52,024 bases of DNA from Clostridia bacterium (GCA_017502845.1 JAFVUE010000003.1:1-52024); one strand, 5' to 3'. Shown: positions 8,342 through 18,433, numbered from the stretch's first letter. Notes: generated from the letters alone by a model not told the origin. Numbers and translations are program-made.

Positions 8342-9859
8342 CTAGAAAAGCGGTGTAAAAGGTCTTAATAATGCCTGGAAGAAACGGGTGTGCAGAGGTA
8401 CATTATTGCACTCTTCCATAGTTATCTCGTGAGATTTTTCCATTGTGGCAAGAATATCGTCTTTGATGTCGCTTATACACTTACTTCCGCACATCCACAG
8501 ACCACATTCAAACTGCAGATACATACTGCGGTAGTCAAGATTTGCCGTACCGACGGTTGCAATCTCCCCATCGCAAAGAACTGTCTTGGCATGGATAAAT
8601 CCGGGGGTGTACTCAAATACGCGTACTCCCGCTTTTATAAGACGTTTGTAATAGGATCGTGTTGCCACGTGCACAAATTTCTTATCCCAGATATGGGGAG
8701 TTATAAGCCGCACATCAACTCCCGCCTTGGCAGAAAGTTCAAGTGCTGTGATAAATTCTTCACCTACTATAAAATAAGGTGTCGTTATATAAAGATAGTT
8801 ATTGGCACGGCTGATGATATTAAGATAAACTGATTCGCACACCCTCTCATTATCTCCGGGAACATCTGCATATGGCATTATGTAACCGTCGTTTTCTTTT
8901 GGGTATGTGATGTCAAGGTAATCTCTGTTGTCGGCTTTGGCATATACATTCCATAATTCAAGGAACATATGGGTAAAACTCTTAACCGCATCACCCTCTA
9001 CCATAACACCGTTGTCTTTCCAATGTCCGTGGAGGGATACTGCATTTATATATTCGTCGCCGATATTTATACCACCTGTAAATGCTACCTTACCGTCGAT
9101 AACACAAATCTTTCTGTGGTCGCGGTTATTCTGTATGGCAGACATAACGGGGCGGAATCTGTTAAATTCAATACACTTGATTCCCTTTTTCTCAAGGTCT
9201 TTGTAATAATTATCGGGGATAAGGAAAAGAGAACCCATGGAATCATACATAACCCGAACATCAACGCCGTCTGCTGCCTTGCGTTCAAGAATTTCAAGAA
9301 CAGCCGACCACATATGTCCCGATGCGATAATGAAGTATTCAATAAATATGAACTTCTCTGCTTTTTCAAGTTCGGATGTGAGTTCCTTAAAATATTCTTC
9401 TCCTATAGGGAGATATTTTACAGTTGACTTATCATAAGCAGGATACCCTGCATAGGATATGGCATAACCCGCCTGACGGGCGGCAGAGGGTTTCTCTGCA
9501 AAAAACTTCTCCATCGTACCCTTATCCTGTGAAAGCCCGGGCAAAGGGGGCTTTCCCGACTTTGAGGTTTTGATTACTTCTTTTCTGGACTGGTATCTTA
9601 TTATCAGATATAAAAGTCCACCGAAAACGGGAAACGTAAGTATTGGTATACACCATGCAAGTTTGTATTCAGGAGTTCCGTTGTCATTTACGATATGCAG
9701 CACAACTCCCGCAGAGATTATGAGAAGCCCCCAGGAAATATACTGGGAAAATCTCGCTCCGCGAAGCATAAGCATCACGAAAAAGCCAATCTGCACAAGC
9801 AACAGAACGGCAACTATGCTTATTCTGTTAAATAAAACCCTGAATATCTTTTTCAGCAA
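8342..9859 (-). CDS. cls: Cardiolipin synthase
   Basis: Membrane phospholipase-D-type enzyme that joins two phosphatidylglycerols into cardiolipin and glycerol. The 505-residue protein has two or three N-terminal membrane helices (about residues 10-90), then two HKD catalytic motifs: HRKICVIDGKVAFTGG near residue 247 and HAKTVLCDGEIATVGTANLD near 420. Length and layout match bacterial Cls. It follows polA by 10 bases, in the same run, which is an arbitrary-looking but apparently co-transcribed pairing. Confidence 0.93.
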   Translation of the reverse strand: MLKKIFRVLFNRISIVAVLLLVQIGFFVMLMLRGARFSQYISWGLLIISAGVVLHIVNDNGTPEYKLAWCIPILTFPVFGGLLYLIIRYQSRKEVIKTSKSGKPPLPGLSQDKGTMEKFFAEKPSAARQAGYAISYAGYPAYDKSTVKYLPIGEEYFKELTSELEKAEKFIFIEYFIIASGHMWSAVLEILERKAADGVDVRVMYDSMGSLFLIPDNYYKDLEKKGIKCIEFNRFRPVMSAIQNNRDHRKICVIDGKVAFTGGINIGDEYINAVSLHGHWKDNGVMVEGDAVKSFTHMFLELWNVYAKADNRDYLDITYPKENDGYIMPYADVPGDNERVCESVYLNIISRANNYLYITTPYFIVGEEFITALELSAKAGVDVRLITPHIWDKKFVHVATRSYYKRLIKAGVRVFEYTPGFIHAKTVLCDGEIATVGTANLDYRSMYLQFECGLWMCGSKCISDIKDDILATMEKSHEITMEECNNVPLHTRFFQALLRPFTPLF

Positions 9860-9869
9860 TTAAATCACC

Positions 9870-12503
9870 TTATTTTGCATCAAACCAACTTTTGCCGATA
9901 TTCGCTTCGGCAACCATGGGAACTGCAAGGTTAACTGCATTTTCCATACATTCTGTAAGAATCTTTTTAGCCATTTCCGCCTCGCTCTCGTGGGCTTCAA
10001 TGATGAGTTCATCGTGAACCTGTAAAATAAGTTTTGATTTTTCCAGTTTTTTAAGAGCGTTATAAACGCTTACCATTGCGATCTTGATAATATCGGCAGC
10101 ACTTCCCTGAATGGGAGTGTTCATCGCCATTCTCTCTCCTGCTGAACGGAGTGCAAAATTGGAGGAGGTGACTTCGGGGATATATCTGCGGCGTTTGAAT
10201 GCCGTTTCAACCCATCCCTGTTCTTTCGCCTGTGCAACAGCATCGTCCATAAATTTCTTCACATTGGGGTGCTTTGCAAAGTAACTGTCGATATATTCTT
10301 TTGCTTCCCCAACGGATATTCCAAGGTCCCCCGAAAGGGAGAAACTACCCATACCGTACACTATACCGAAATTAACCGCCTTTGCACGTGAACGGAGAAG
10401 CGGTGTAACCTCATCAACGCCGAACACATTTTTAGCAGTTGCGGCGTGGATATCCTCACCTGAATTAAATGCATCAATCATCGCCTTATCGTTAGCAAGT
10501 GCCGCAAGTACACGGAGTTCAATCTGTGAATAGTCCGCATCGATGAGCACATATCCCTCACGGGCAACGAACATTTTGCGAAGTTCTCTGCCAAGTTCAA
10601 GACGAACGGGGATATTCTGCAGATTCGGTTCTGTGGAACTGATTCTGCCTGTCATTGTAACCGTCTGCTTGAATGTGGAATGAATCCTGCCGTCTGTAGC
10701 ATCTATCAGCCAATAAAGGCCGTCTGCATAGGTGGATTTGAGTTTTGTTATCTGTCTGTATTCTATAATCTTTTCTATAACGGGATGTTTGCCAAGGAGT
10801 TTCTCAAGGACTTCCGCATTGGTGGAATAACCCGTTTTTGTTTTCTTAACGGCTTTGAGCCCTAATTTTTCAAAGAGGATAACCCCTAATTGCTTGGGAG
10901 AGCCGATATTAAACTCTTCCCCTGCAAGGTCGTAAATCTCTTTCTCAAGTTCTTCGATTCGGTTGCCAAGCATCTTGCCGTATTCGTCAAGTTTGTCGCT
11001 GTCAACCAAAAATCCCTCAAGTTCCATTGAAGCAAGAACTTCAACAAGGGGCATCTCGATATTGTCGCAAAGTTCTCTCTGACCGAGTTCATCGATTTTT
11101 TCTCTCTCGTATTTATAAAGGTGGGGAAGTGAGCCGACTTCTCCGCAGACTATCTTTTCAAAGGAATCACTGTCAAGGCAGTCCATGGATTTTCTGCTCT
11201 TGCCCTTACCGAGTATCTCCTCTGCATCGGCAATCTCCGCTGAAAGGAATGCATCTGTAAGAGCACAAAGGGAATAATCAGAACGGGAAGAATCCAGAAG
11301 ATACGCTCCCACTCCAATATCGTAATAATTATTTATCTTAACGCCGTATTCGTCAAGGAAAACCATATCTGCTTTTATATCTGCAGAAATTTTCTTTATC
11401 TTATCATCTGCCATAATGGGTTTTATGGCATCTGCAATATCCTGTGGGTATACACCGAAACCGGGTGTGATTGTGTGACATTTTCCGTCGGACAAAAATG
11501 CAAGGCAGTAAAGTTCATACGCCGCCTTATAAACACGATAGTAGAATGTATCCCCTATCTTGCCGAGATATTCATTGACTTCGTCTATGTCAATGAGTAC
11601 GTTATTTTCGGGAAGTGTGAGTGATTCGTTTGACGAGCCGCCGACTTTTTTAAGGAACGATTTAAGTTCAAGGTTAGTAAAGAGTTCACTTAATCTGCGG
11701 TTATCGTATTCTTTCACATTGTCTTTTGAAATATCGTAATCATCAGGAACGAATCTGTCTATGGTTGCAAGGTAATAACTGAGGTTTGCCTCTTCTCTGC
11801 CTGATGCAAGTTTATTTCTTGCGGCAGTTTTGATTGACGGAGAGTCAAGGTTATCATAGAGATTTTCTATGCTGCCGAATTCGCTTATAAGGGCAAAGGC
11901 ACTTTTCTCGCCGATACCTGCCACACCGGGAATGTTGTCGGAAGCGTCGCCCATAAGTGCCTTAACTGCAATAAACTCGTGGGGTGTAACGCCATACTTT
12001 TCCTTAACCGCCTTATCATCATAAACCTCTGTTGTGGTTGCGCCCATTCGGGTTGTGGTAAGTAAGACTTTCGTATTCTCCGATGCAAGTTGCAGGTCGT
12101 CCTTATCCCCTGTGAGGATAAGGCACTCCACTCCGCTTTCATCACAGATACGGCTTACTGTACCGATGATATCGTCTGCCTCGTAACCCTCTTTTTCATA
12201 GATACTGATATTCATAGCGGAGAGGATTTCCTTTAAGACAGGCATCTGAAGTGCAAGTTCGTCGGGCATACCTTTACGGTGTGCCTTGTACTGTTTATAA
12301 TGCTTATGGCGGAACGTGGGTGCTCTCATATCGAAAGCAACTGAAATATAGTCGGGAGAGTATTCTTCAATATTCTTAAAAAGTATATTGAGAAAACCGT
12401 ATATGCCGTTGGTGGGAAGACCTGCGCTGTTTGTGAGATTCTTAATAGCATAAAACGCACGGTTGATAATACTGTTTCCGTCGATAATCATATACTTCTT
12501 CAT
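9870..12503 (-). CDS. polA: DNA polymerase I
   Basis: Repair and Okazaki-fragment polymerase, 877 residues. The N-terminal 5'-nuclease domain (about 1-290) starts MKKYMIIDGNSIINRAFYAI and carries the acidic YEADDIIGT and LTGDKDDLQL motifs. The central domain (about 300-470) resembles the 3'-5' exonuclease fold but I cannot find the DxE catalytic pair, as in the Bacillus-type enzymes, so proofreading is probably absent. The polymerase domain has motif A DADYSQIELRV near 652, the O-helix RSRAKAVNFGIVYGMG, and motif C LQVHDELIIEA near 828. Clearly intact. Confidence 0.97.
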   Translation of the reverse strand: MKKYMIIDGNSIINRAFYAIKNLTNSAGLPTNGIYGFLNILFKNIEEYSPDYISVAFDMRAPTFRHKHYKQYKAHRKGMPDELALQMPVLKEILSAMNISIYEKEGYEADDIIGTVSRICDESGVECLILTGDKDDLQLASENTKVLLTTTRMGATTTEVYDDKAVKEKYGVTPHEFIAVKALMGDASDNIPGVAGIGEKSAFALISEFGSIENLYDNLDSPSIKTAARNKLASGREEANLSYYLATIDRFVPDDYDISKDNVKEYDNRRLSELFTNLELKSFLKKVGGSSNESLTLPENNVLIDIDEVNEYLGKIGDTFYYRVYKAAYELYCLAFLSDGKCHTITPGFGVYPQDIADAIKPIMADDKIKKISADIKADMVFLDEYGVKINNYYDIGVGAYLLDSSRSDYSLCALTDAFLSAEIADAEEILGKGKSRKSMDCLDSDSFEKIVCGEVGSLPHLYKYEREKIDELGQRELCDNIEMPLVEVLASMELEGFLVDSDKLDEYGKMLGNRIEELEKEIYDLAGEEFNIGSPKQLGVILFEKLGLKAVKKTKTGYSTNAEVLEKLLGKHPVIEKIIEYRQITKLKSTYADGLYWLIDATDGRIHSTFKQTVTMTGRISSTEPNLQNIPVRLELGRELRKMFVAREGYVLIDADYSQIELRVLAALANDKAMIDAFNSGEDIHAATAKNVFGVDEVTPLLRSRAKAVNFGIVYGMGSFSLSGDLGISVGEAKEYIDSYFAKHPNVKKFMDDAVAQAKEQGWVETAFKRRRYIPEVTSSNFALRSAGERMAMNTPIQGSAADIIKIAMVSVYNALKKLEKSKLILQVHDELIIEAHESEAEMAKKILTECMENAVNLAVPMVAEANIGKSWFDAK

Positions 12504-12525
12504 CCAAAGCTCTCTCCTTTGTTTT

Positions 12526-13989
12526 TTATTTTCTCTCTGCTTTTACCTCTTTGATAATGGCATCCATATCGCCACTTGCAAGTTCAACCGCTTTGTCAAA
12601 CGGCTTATCAAGAACTACATCCTGATTCTGCAGAGCATTCACTATGCTTGTCTGTGTTGTAAAATCAAGTACGCCGTAAGGATAAAGTCCTGAGTTATCC
12701 TGATATTTCTTTACAGCATAGTATGTTTCCTCGTCGTACACTTTATCGGGAACACCAACGCCATAGCCAAGAACATCAAGACGCTGCTCAAGAGCAAGTA
12801 CATCATCGCCTGTATCTCCCACACGGAGTACACGTTCATATGTTACGGGAGTAAAGTACACATCGCTGTACTTAACTTCCTGGGGTACAACTTTGTAATC
12901 CGGCTCAACGCCGATATTGTTTATTGTTCTCTTATTGGGGGAAAGATATTCCGCAACGGTAAGTTTATATCCGCCACCCATGAAAAGGGGATTCACAACC
13001 TGCATGGTTCCTTTACCCGTTGTCTGCTCACCTACAACAACACCAACACCGTGATCCTGCACCGCCGCAGAAAACGCCTCTGCTGCACTTGCGGTATAGT
13101 TGTTTACGAGGACAACAAGTTTGTGATTAAAACCGTTGTAATTGTTTGTTATTGTTGTGTTGTTTATAGGATTCTTGTACTCCAAATGCATCACAGGACC
13201 TTTAGGCAACGTCATGGCCGCAATTTTCTCAAGGGACTCCAATGAACCACCGGGATTGTATCGAAGGTCGATTATAATATTCTCCGCATCGTTGAGAGCC
13301 ATTATTGCCTCTGCCATAAACTGTGGTGCCTGATCGTCAAAAGATGAAAGTTGGATATAGCCGATATTTCCTTCTAACATCTGATAAAATCCGGGGATTG
13401 TCGTAACTTTGCCGCGAACCATATCAAAATACAGTTCTTCTCCGTCTCTTGAGATACCCACCTGAACGGGAGTGCCCTCTAAACCCACAATATAGTTTCT
13501 TGCTTCGTCAACATCCATGCCGCGGATGTCAACACCGTCGGCAGATATAATAATATCTCCCTGGCGGAGACCGGCCTTTTCTGCAGCGGAATCCTTATGT
13601 ACTTCTGTTACCATCAGTCCCTCATGGAACTCCATAATAGTTACACCGATACCGCAGAATTCGCCGCTGATATTTTCCAGAAACCACAAAAATTCCTCTT
13701 CGGTATAATAAGTTGAATACTGGTCCAGATTCCCATAGATACCCTGAAGTGCATACTCTCCCATTTCGGGATTGTGGGCAATAATCTCACGGAGAGCATT
13801 TCTGTAAAGTTCTGCTTCGTCAACGCCAAATTTATAGTTCTCCGCGACGTTATCGATTACAACGTCTAAAAATTTATTGGCAAGTATATCTCTGTTTACT
13901 TCCTCTTCCTCTGCGAAAACAGAAGTGAAGGAAAATGTCAGAACTAATATAAGTAACAGGGATGTCAGTTTCTTGATTTTCAGTTTCAT
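12526..13989 (-). CDS. C-terminal processing peptidase, S41 family, with peptidoglycan-binding tail
   Basis: Exported serine protease of the CtpA/CtpB type. The start at 13989 (MKLKIKKLTSLLLILVLTF) follows AAAGGAAG and gives a clean signal peptide; an upstream ATG at 14013 overlaps the argS stop as ATGA. Order: signal peptide, PDZ domain (about 100-190, GLMVTEVHKDSAAEKAGL), S41 domain with the catalytic serine in YTASAAEAFS (about 300) and lysine in GEQTTGKGTMQ (about 325), then a PG-binding-1-like module (about 415-475, DVLALEQRLDVLGYG). CtpB-type proteases in Bacillus act in sporulation signalling, but a general wall-processing role is equally possible here. Confidence 0.88.
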   Translation of the reverse strand: MKLKIKKLTSLLLILVLTFSFTSVFAEEEEVNRDILANKFLDVVIDNVAENYKFGVDEAELYRNALREIIAHNPEMGEYALQGIYGNLDQYSTYYTEEEFLWFLENISGEFCGIGVTIMEFHEGLMVTEVHKDSAAEKAGLRQGDIIISADGVDIRGMDVDEARNYIVGLEGTPVQVGISRDGEELYFDMVRGKVTTIPGFYQMLEGNIGYIQLSSFDDQAPQFMAEAIMALNDAENIIIDLRYNPGGSLESLEKIAAMTLPKGPVMHLEYKNPINNTTITNNYNGFNHKLVVLVNNYTASAAEAFSAAVQDHGVGVVVGEQTTGKGTMQVVNPLFMGGGYKLTVAEYLSPNKRTINNIGVEPDYKVVPQEVKYSDVYFTPVTYERVLRVGDTGDDVLALEQRLDVLGYGVGVPDKVYDEETYYAVKKYQDNSGLYPYGVLDFTTQTSIVNALQNQDVVLDKPFDKAVELASGDMDAIIKEVKAERK

Positions 13990-14009
13990 CTTAAAAGATC
14001 TTCCTTTCA

Positions 14010-15674
14010 TCACATTTTCTCAGGTGCATCAACCTTAAGAATTTCAAATACGTTTCTGATAACTGTACGTGAAGCATGTACAAGTGCAAGTCGTGCCTGT
14101 GTGAGGTCAGCATCGTCGGAGTTTACCTTGCATGAATTGTAGAACGAATGGAAAAGTGCCGCAAGGTCAAGAACATATCTTGTAAGGTGGCTTGGTTCGA
14201 GAGTTTCGGCAACCTTGTTGATTTCGTCGGGGAGTGCGATAAGTTTCTCAATAAGTGCACACTCTGACGGATCTGTAAGGAGAGTAAGGTCAGCACCGCC
14301 ACTTAATGTGATACCCTCTTGCTCAAGATTTCTTATAATACTGCAGATTCTCGCGTGTGCATACTGTACATAGAATACAGGGTTATCGCTGTTCTGTGCA
14401 ACTGCAAGGTCAAGGTCAAAATCAAGATGTGTTCCTGCCTGACGGAGGTTAAAGAAGAATCTTGCCGCATCGCATCCGATTTCGTCAATAAGGTCGTTCA
14501 TTGTAATCATCTTACCTGATCTCTTACTCATACGGGCAACCTCGCCATTTCTCATAAGACGTACAAGCTGCATAATAACGATTTCCAGTTTTGATGAATC
14601 AATGCCGATTGCATCCATAGCACCTTTCATACGGGCAACGTGGCCGTGGTGGTCAGCACCCCATACGTTTATAACCTTGTCAAATCCGCGTACTGCGAAT
14701 TTGTTCTTGTGGTATGCAATATCAACTGCGAAATATGTGGGGATACCGTTGGCACGGATAAGAACCTCATCCTTTTCGCTGCCGAATTCTGTGGTCTTGA
14801 TCCAGAGAGCACCGTCTTTTTCATAAGTGATGCCACTCTTCTTAAGATCTTCTATTGTCTGGGCAACCTCGCCGTTGGCGTGGATTGTGCTTTCTCTGAA
14901 CCATACGTCGTAGAGGATTCTGTATTTTGCAAGTCCCTCTTCAAGACCTTTTATATTAAGTTCCAATGCGTAAGCAATAAGTGCTTCTTTTCTCTCCTCG
15001 GAGGAGCACTCAAGGTATTTATCTCCATGGATAGCAATGAAATTCTTTGCATGTTGACGGATGTCATCTCCCTGATACCAATCCTCGGAAAATTCAACTG
15101 CATCTTCGCCTTTTAATTCCTGAATATATCTTGCCTCTAAAGAATTACCGAATTTTTCAATCTGCGCACCTGCATCGTTTACGTAAAATTCTTTTGTAAC
15201 GTCAAAACCCGCCCATGAAAGAGCGTTTGCAAGTGTGTCGCCAAGTGCACCGCCACGGGCATTGCCCATATGCATAGGGCCTGTGGGATTGGCAGATACG
15301 AACTCTACCATAACTTTCTTGCCTTTGCCCATATCGGTTTTACCAAAAGTCTCTTTTTCGGAAAGTACGGCTTTAAGACCGTCATATCTCCATTCATCAT
15401 TAAGATAGAAATTGATGAAACCGGGACCTGCAATCTCAACTCTGTCTATGTAGGTTCCCTCTGTTTCCATTGCACCAACGAGCGCCTCCGCAATCTGGCG
15501 TGGGGGACGTTTTGCAATCTTTGTAAGTTTCATAGCGGTGTTGATTGAGAAATCTCCGTTCTTTCTGTCAGCGGGAATTTCAATCTCAATATCACAAGTG
15601 CCCAGGTCTGCCTTTGTAAGCGCCTTTGCAACTGTGCTCTTTATCTGTTCTTTGATATTTGCAATAATATTCAT
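14010..15674 (-). CDS. argS: Arginyl-tRNA synthetase
   Basis: Class I synthetase charging tRNA-Arg, 554 residues. The N-terminal Add-1 domain (about 1-85) precedes the HIGH-type motif NPTGPMHMGNARG near residue 130. The KMSKS-type loop appears as ARMSKRSGKMITM. The C-terminal DALR anticodon-binding domain ends the protein (LYDLAA-like LDLAALFHSFYNSC). It lies next to ywiB, the same order as in Bacillus. No T-box is visible, the gap upstream being only 15 bases. Confidence 0.96.
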   Translation of the reverse strand: MNIIANIKEQIKSTVAKALTKADLGTCDIEIEIPADRKNGDFSINTAMKLTKIAKRPPRQIAEALVGAMETEGTYIDRVEIAGPGFINFYLNDEWRYDGLKAVLSEKETFGKTDMGKGKKVMVEFVSANPTGPMHMGNARGGALGDTLANALSWAGFDVTKEFYVNDAGAQIEKFGNSLEARYIQELKGEDAVEFSEDWYQGDDIRQHAKNFIAIHGDKYLECSSEERKEALIAYALELNIKGLEEGLAKYRILYDVWFRESTIHANGEVAQTIEDLKKSGITYEKDGALWIKTTEFGSEKDEVLIRANGIPTYFAVDIAYHKNKFAVRGFDKVINVWGADHHGHVARMKGAMDAIGIDSSKLEIVIMQLVRLMRNGEVARMSKRSGKMITMNDLIDEIGCDAARFFFNLRQAGTHLDFDLDLAVAQNSDNPVFYVQYAHARICSIIRNLEQEGITLSGGADLTLLTDPSECALIEKLIALPDEINKVAETLEPSHLTRYVLDLAALFHSFYNSCKVNSDDADLTQARLALVHASRTVIRNVFEILKVDAPEKM

Positions 15675-15689
15675 CTTTAAGTACCTCTC

Positions 15690-16118
15690 TTATATTTTTC
15701 TTACCTGTATCTCAAATGTGTTCGTTCCCGAAAACAAATTGTTCATGCTTATGCTGTACTTAACCGAAATCTTTCCACCGTCGGAATCAAGATTTGTTTT
15801 GACATCCTCTGTGGTTATGCCCATCATCATGGTTCCGTAGGGTGTTTCATAATAACTCGTTGTCAGCCGGTCCTTGATAAACAGCAATGTGGTATCAACC
15901 GCACCGGTTCGGGTAAGCGCCACATAATCTCCGTCTGTTTCAATAGTAGTGGATGTGCCCTCCATTCCGGTGGCTTCTGTTTCATCATAATCAATGAAAT
16001 ACTTGCCATCTTCAAATGTGAAGTCGCCCTCCGCCATCATCTCAATATCTATATTGTCATCATCACTATCATAGGTTTGTATGCCTTTGATAGTTATAAC
16101 GTAATCTTTCTTATTCAA
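15690..16118 (-). CDS. ywiB: DUF1934 protein, YwiB family
   Basis: A 142-residue protein of the DUF1934 family, a lipocalin-like beta-barrel fold by analogy to YwiB. The sequence is almost all predicted beta strands with the family features: DYVITIKGIQTYDSDD at the start, a central YFIDYDETEATGMEGTSTTI, and the terminal SVKYSISMNNLFSG. It is encoded immediately before argS, the conserved Bacillota arrangement. Biochemical function unknown. Confidence 0.85.
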   Translation of the reverse strand: MNKKDYVITIKGIQTYDSDDDNIDIEMMAEGDFTFEDGKYFIDYDETEATGMEGTSTTIETDGDYVALTRTGAVDTTLLFIKDRLTTSYYETPYGTMMMGITTEDVKTNLDSDGGKISVKYSISMNNLFSGTNTFEIQVRKI

Positions 16119-16131
16119 TGTTAGTCCTCCG

Positions 16132-16941
16132 TCAGCATTTCTCTATATCTACTTTTTCAACAAGACCGCCTATATCGTGTCCCATAAAAAGTCCTGCTAT
16201 CTTCTCAAATCCGTCTACCGCATCACTTACGAAATAGCGGTTTTCTTTTTTATCTTTACCGTCGGAAAGTTTGTCTTCCGATTCAAGATATTCCTTTACA
16301 AAGTGCGCTGTTTCAGCACCTGGATCAATTAATGTAACTCCATCGCCCATATATTCCGCAATAACTTTTTTAAGCATCGGATAATGGGTGCAACCGAGGA
16401 TAAGAGTGTCAACACCGCTGTTCTTAATATCTTCAAGATACATCTCAACTGTAAGTCGTGTTATCTCGTGATCAGTAAGTCCGTTCTCCACAAGGGGAAC
16501 GAACAACGGACAAGGCGCAGAAACCGTTACCGCATCGGGCTTTTTTTCGCCAATGAGTTTAGCGTATTTGCCGTTGGAGATAGTTCCTGCCGTGCCGATG
16601 ATACCGATTTTGCCGTTTCGGGTGGCTTTTACCGCCGCATCAACCGTGGGTTCAACAACACCGATAACGGGAACGGGATATTCTCCTTCTAAAACAGGAA
16701 GTGCCACGGTACTTGCAGTACCACAAGCCGCAACTATCAGTTTGATATGGTGTTTCATAAGAAAACCGATATCGTCCCGTACGTATTTTATAATAGTTTC
16801 TTCGGAACGTGAACCGTAAGGCACTCTGCCTGTGTCGCCGAAATAGACGATATTCTCATTTCCAAGAACTTTAATCATCTCGCTTACACAGGTGAGACCG
16901 CCAAGACCTGAATCAAAAACGCCTATACATCTGTTATCCAT
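16132..16941 (-). CDS. murI: Glutamate racemase
   Basis: Interconverts L- and D-glutamate, supplying D-Glu for the second residue of the peptidoglycan stem. 269 residues. Both catalytic cysteines are visible: IVAACGTASTVALP (about residue 70) and LILGCTHYPML (about 180). The N-terminus IGVFDSGLGGLTCVSEM is the family signature, with YFGDTGRVPYGSRSEE following. Placed between ddl and ywiB, consistent with a wall-precursor operon. Confidence 0.95.
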   Translation of the reverse strand: MDNRCIGVFDSGLGGLTCVSEMIKVLGNENIVYFGDTGRVPYGSRSEETIIKYVRDDIGFLMKHHIKLIVAACGTASTVALPVLEGEYPVPVIGVVEPTVDAAVKATRNGKIGIIGTAGTISNGKYAKLIGEKKPDAVTVSAPCPLFVPLVENGLTDHEITRLTVEMYLEDIKNSGVDTLILGCTHYPMLKKVIAEYMGDGVTLIDPGAETAHFVKEYLESEDKLSDGKDKKENRYFVSDAVDGFEKIAGLFMGHDIGGLVEKVDIEKC

Positions 16942-16960
16942 ATAAACAGTCCTTTATAAA

Positions 16961-18007
16961 TTATTCAAAAGCAAGTTCTACAAGACGTGTGAGCAATTCT
17001 TTATAACCAATACCGCAATAGTCAAAAAGTTTGGGGTACATACTGATGCTTGTAAATCCGGGGAGAGTGTTTATCTCGTTGATTCTCACATTCTCTCCGT
17101 CTACGAAGAAGTCAACCCTCGAAAGTCCTCTGCCTGAAAGCGCTTCGAATGCCTTAACTGCCTGAGTGCGGACATTCTCTATAGCACTTTCGCTGATAAG
17201 TGCAGGGATGTGAAGCTGTGATTTTGATGTTGAGGAATACTTGGAATCGAATGTATAGAATTCTTCGTCTGCCACAACTTCGCCAACAGTTGACGCGATT
17301 ACGTTACCGCTGTTTCCAAGAACGGCACACTCAACCTCATGACCTGTGAGAAGTTCCTCAACCAAAACTTTGCTGTCGTATTTAGTTGCATTTTCAATAG
17401 CGGAGATAAGTTCTTCCCTATTATGTGCCTTGCCGATACCGTAGGATGAACCGGCGTTTGCAGGTTTTACAAATACGGGATAGGGAAGTTTGCCCTCAAT
17501 CTCTCCGATCTTTTCGTCTATATCATCATAAGAGCGAACTGTTACCCAATCCGCCTGATTGATACCTGCGTGAGCGAATACTATCTTTGCATACTCTTTA
17601 TCCATACCAACGGCAGAGCAGAGAGTTCCCACACCTACGTATTTCACTCCTGCCATATCAAAAAGCCCCTGCAATCTTCCGTCCTCGCCGTTTGTTCCGT
17701 GGAGTACGGGGAAGAATACGTCTGCCTTGATTTTATAGTGGCTGTCGCCGTCTAAAACAAGTATGTAGGGTTCAACTGCATTATGGTCGATGCAGACTCT
17801 CTTAAGGTCGCCCTCATGCCATGTGTCATTTTCTATATTTTCAATGTTTCCGTCGTAGAGATACCATGTGCCCTTATCGGTAATTCCGATTGTTATGATA
17901 TCATAGAGTTCCCTGTCAATATTGCGGAGAACAGATGCACAACTGCGCAGCGAAATACTGTATTCGGCAGACTTACCGCCAAAGAGAACACAAACCGTCT
18001 TTTTCAT
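16961..18007 (-). CDS. ddl: D-alanine--D-alanine ligase
   Basis: ATP-grasp ligase making the D-Ala-D-Ala dipeptide for the pentapeptide terminus. 348 residues. Visible signatures: VCVLFGGKSAEYSISL at the start, VFFPVLHGTNGEDGRLQGL, PVFVKPANAGSSYGIGKA (grasp), and RINEINTLPGFTSISMYP with the metal-binding Asn/Glu. The YKEL/Y region that separates D-Ala from D-Lac specificity cannot be judged with confidence by eye. First gene of the long minus-strand run, with its own promoter. Confidence 0.94.
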   Translation of the reverse strand: MKKTVCVLFGGKSAEYSISLRSCASVLRNIDRELYDIITIGITDKGTWYLYDGNIENIENDTWHEGDLKRVCIDHNAVEPYILVLDGDSHYKIKADVFFPVLHGTNGEDGRLQGLFDMAGVKYVGVGTLCSAVGMDKEYAKIVFAHAGINQADWVTVRSYDDIDEKIGEIEGKLPYPVFVKPANAGSSYGIGKAHNREELISAIENATKYDSKVLVEELLTGHEVECAVLGNSGNVIASTVGEVVADEEFYTFDSKYSSTSKSQLHIPALISESAIENVRTQAVKAFEALSGRGLSRVDFFVDGENVRINEINTLPGFTSISMYPKLFDYCGIGYKELLTRLVELAFE

Positions 18008-18048
18008 CTAAACACCTTCCAAAAATATACTTTCCCTTTTAATATACT

Positions 18049-18057
18049 ATTATATCA
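18049..18057 (-). promoter_or_regulatory. Extended -10 promoter for the ddl run
   Basis: Minus strand reads TGATATAAT, an extended -10 (TGN-TATAAT), about 42 bases before the ddl start. The matching -35 position is poor, as is usual for extended -10 promoters. It probably drives ddl-murI-ywiB-argS and perhaps genes beyond. Confidence 0.5.
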
Positions 18058-18133
18058 CAGTTACATGAAAAACGGAATAGTTTTTTTGTAATTTATTTGC
18101 GATTTTGCAAGGCATTTTCTGTGTTTTTTGCAT

Positions 18134-18164
18134 AAAAAAAGTGCCCCGCATTTGCGGAGCACTT
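18134..18164 (-). terminator. Terminator of rpsF-ssb-rpsR
   Basis: On the minus strand a stem of AAGTGC and CCGCA with matching arms (18139-18164, one mismatch, loop AAT) is followed by seven T residues, directly after the rpsR stop. Confidence 0.9.
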
Positions 18165-18176
18165 GCATACAATAGA

Positions 18177-18410
18177 TTAATCTGTTGTGTAAGGGAGCAG
18201 AGCGATGTGTCTTGCTCTCTTGATAGCTGTTGTAAGCTGTCTCTGGTGTTTAGCACAGTTGCCTGTAACACGTCTGGGCAGGATCTTGCCACGTTCAGAA
18301 ACAAATCTTCTAAGCTTTGCAACATCTTTATAATCAATGTGTTCTACTTTATCAGCACAAAACGCGCAGACTTTTCTGCGGGGTTTTCTGCGGAAACGCT
18401 TTTCTTCCAT
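18177..18410 (-). CDS. rpsR: 30S ribosomal protein S18
   Basis: Small-subunit protein that binds as a heterodimer with S6 on the 30S platform. 77 residues with the S18 core [21 protein letters not shown] and the tail [19 protein letters not shown]. It keeps VCAFC and the later GNC cysteine, so it looks like the zinc-binding (C+) form. Last gene of the rpsF-ssb-rpsR operon. Confidence 0.97.
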   Translation of the reverse strand: MEEKRFRRKPRRKVCAFCADKVEHIDYKDVAKLRRFVSERGKILPRRVTGNCAKHQRQLTTAIKRARHIALLPYTTD

Positions 18411-18433
18411 TTTCGATATCCTCCTTTATTAGA

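Noticed and set aside
15675-15689. T-box leader for argS
   Set aside because: The gap is 15 bases; the gene is read through from ywiB.
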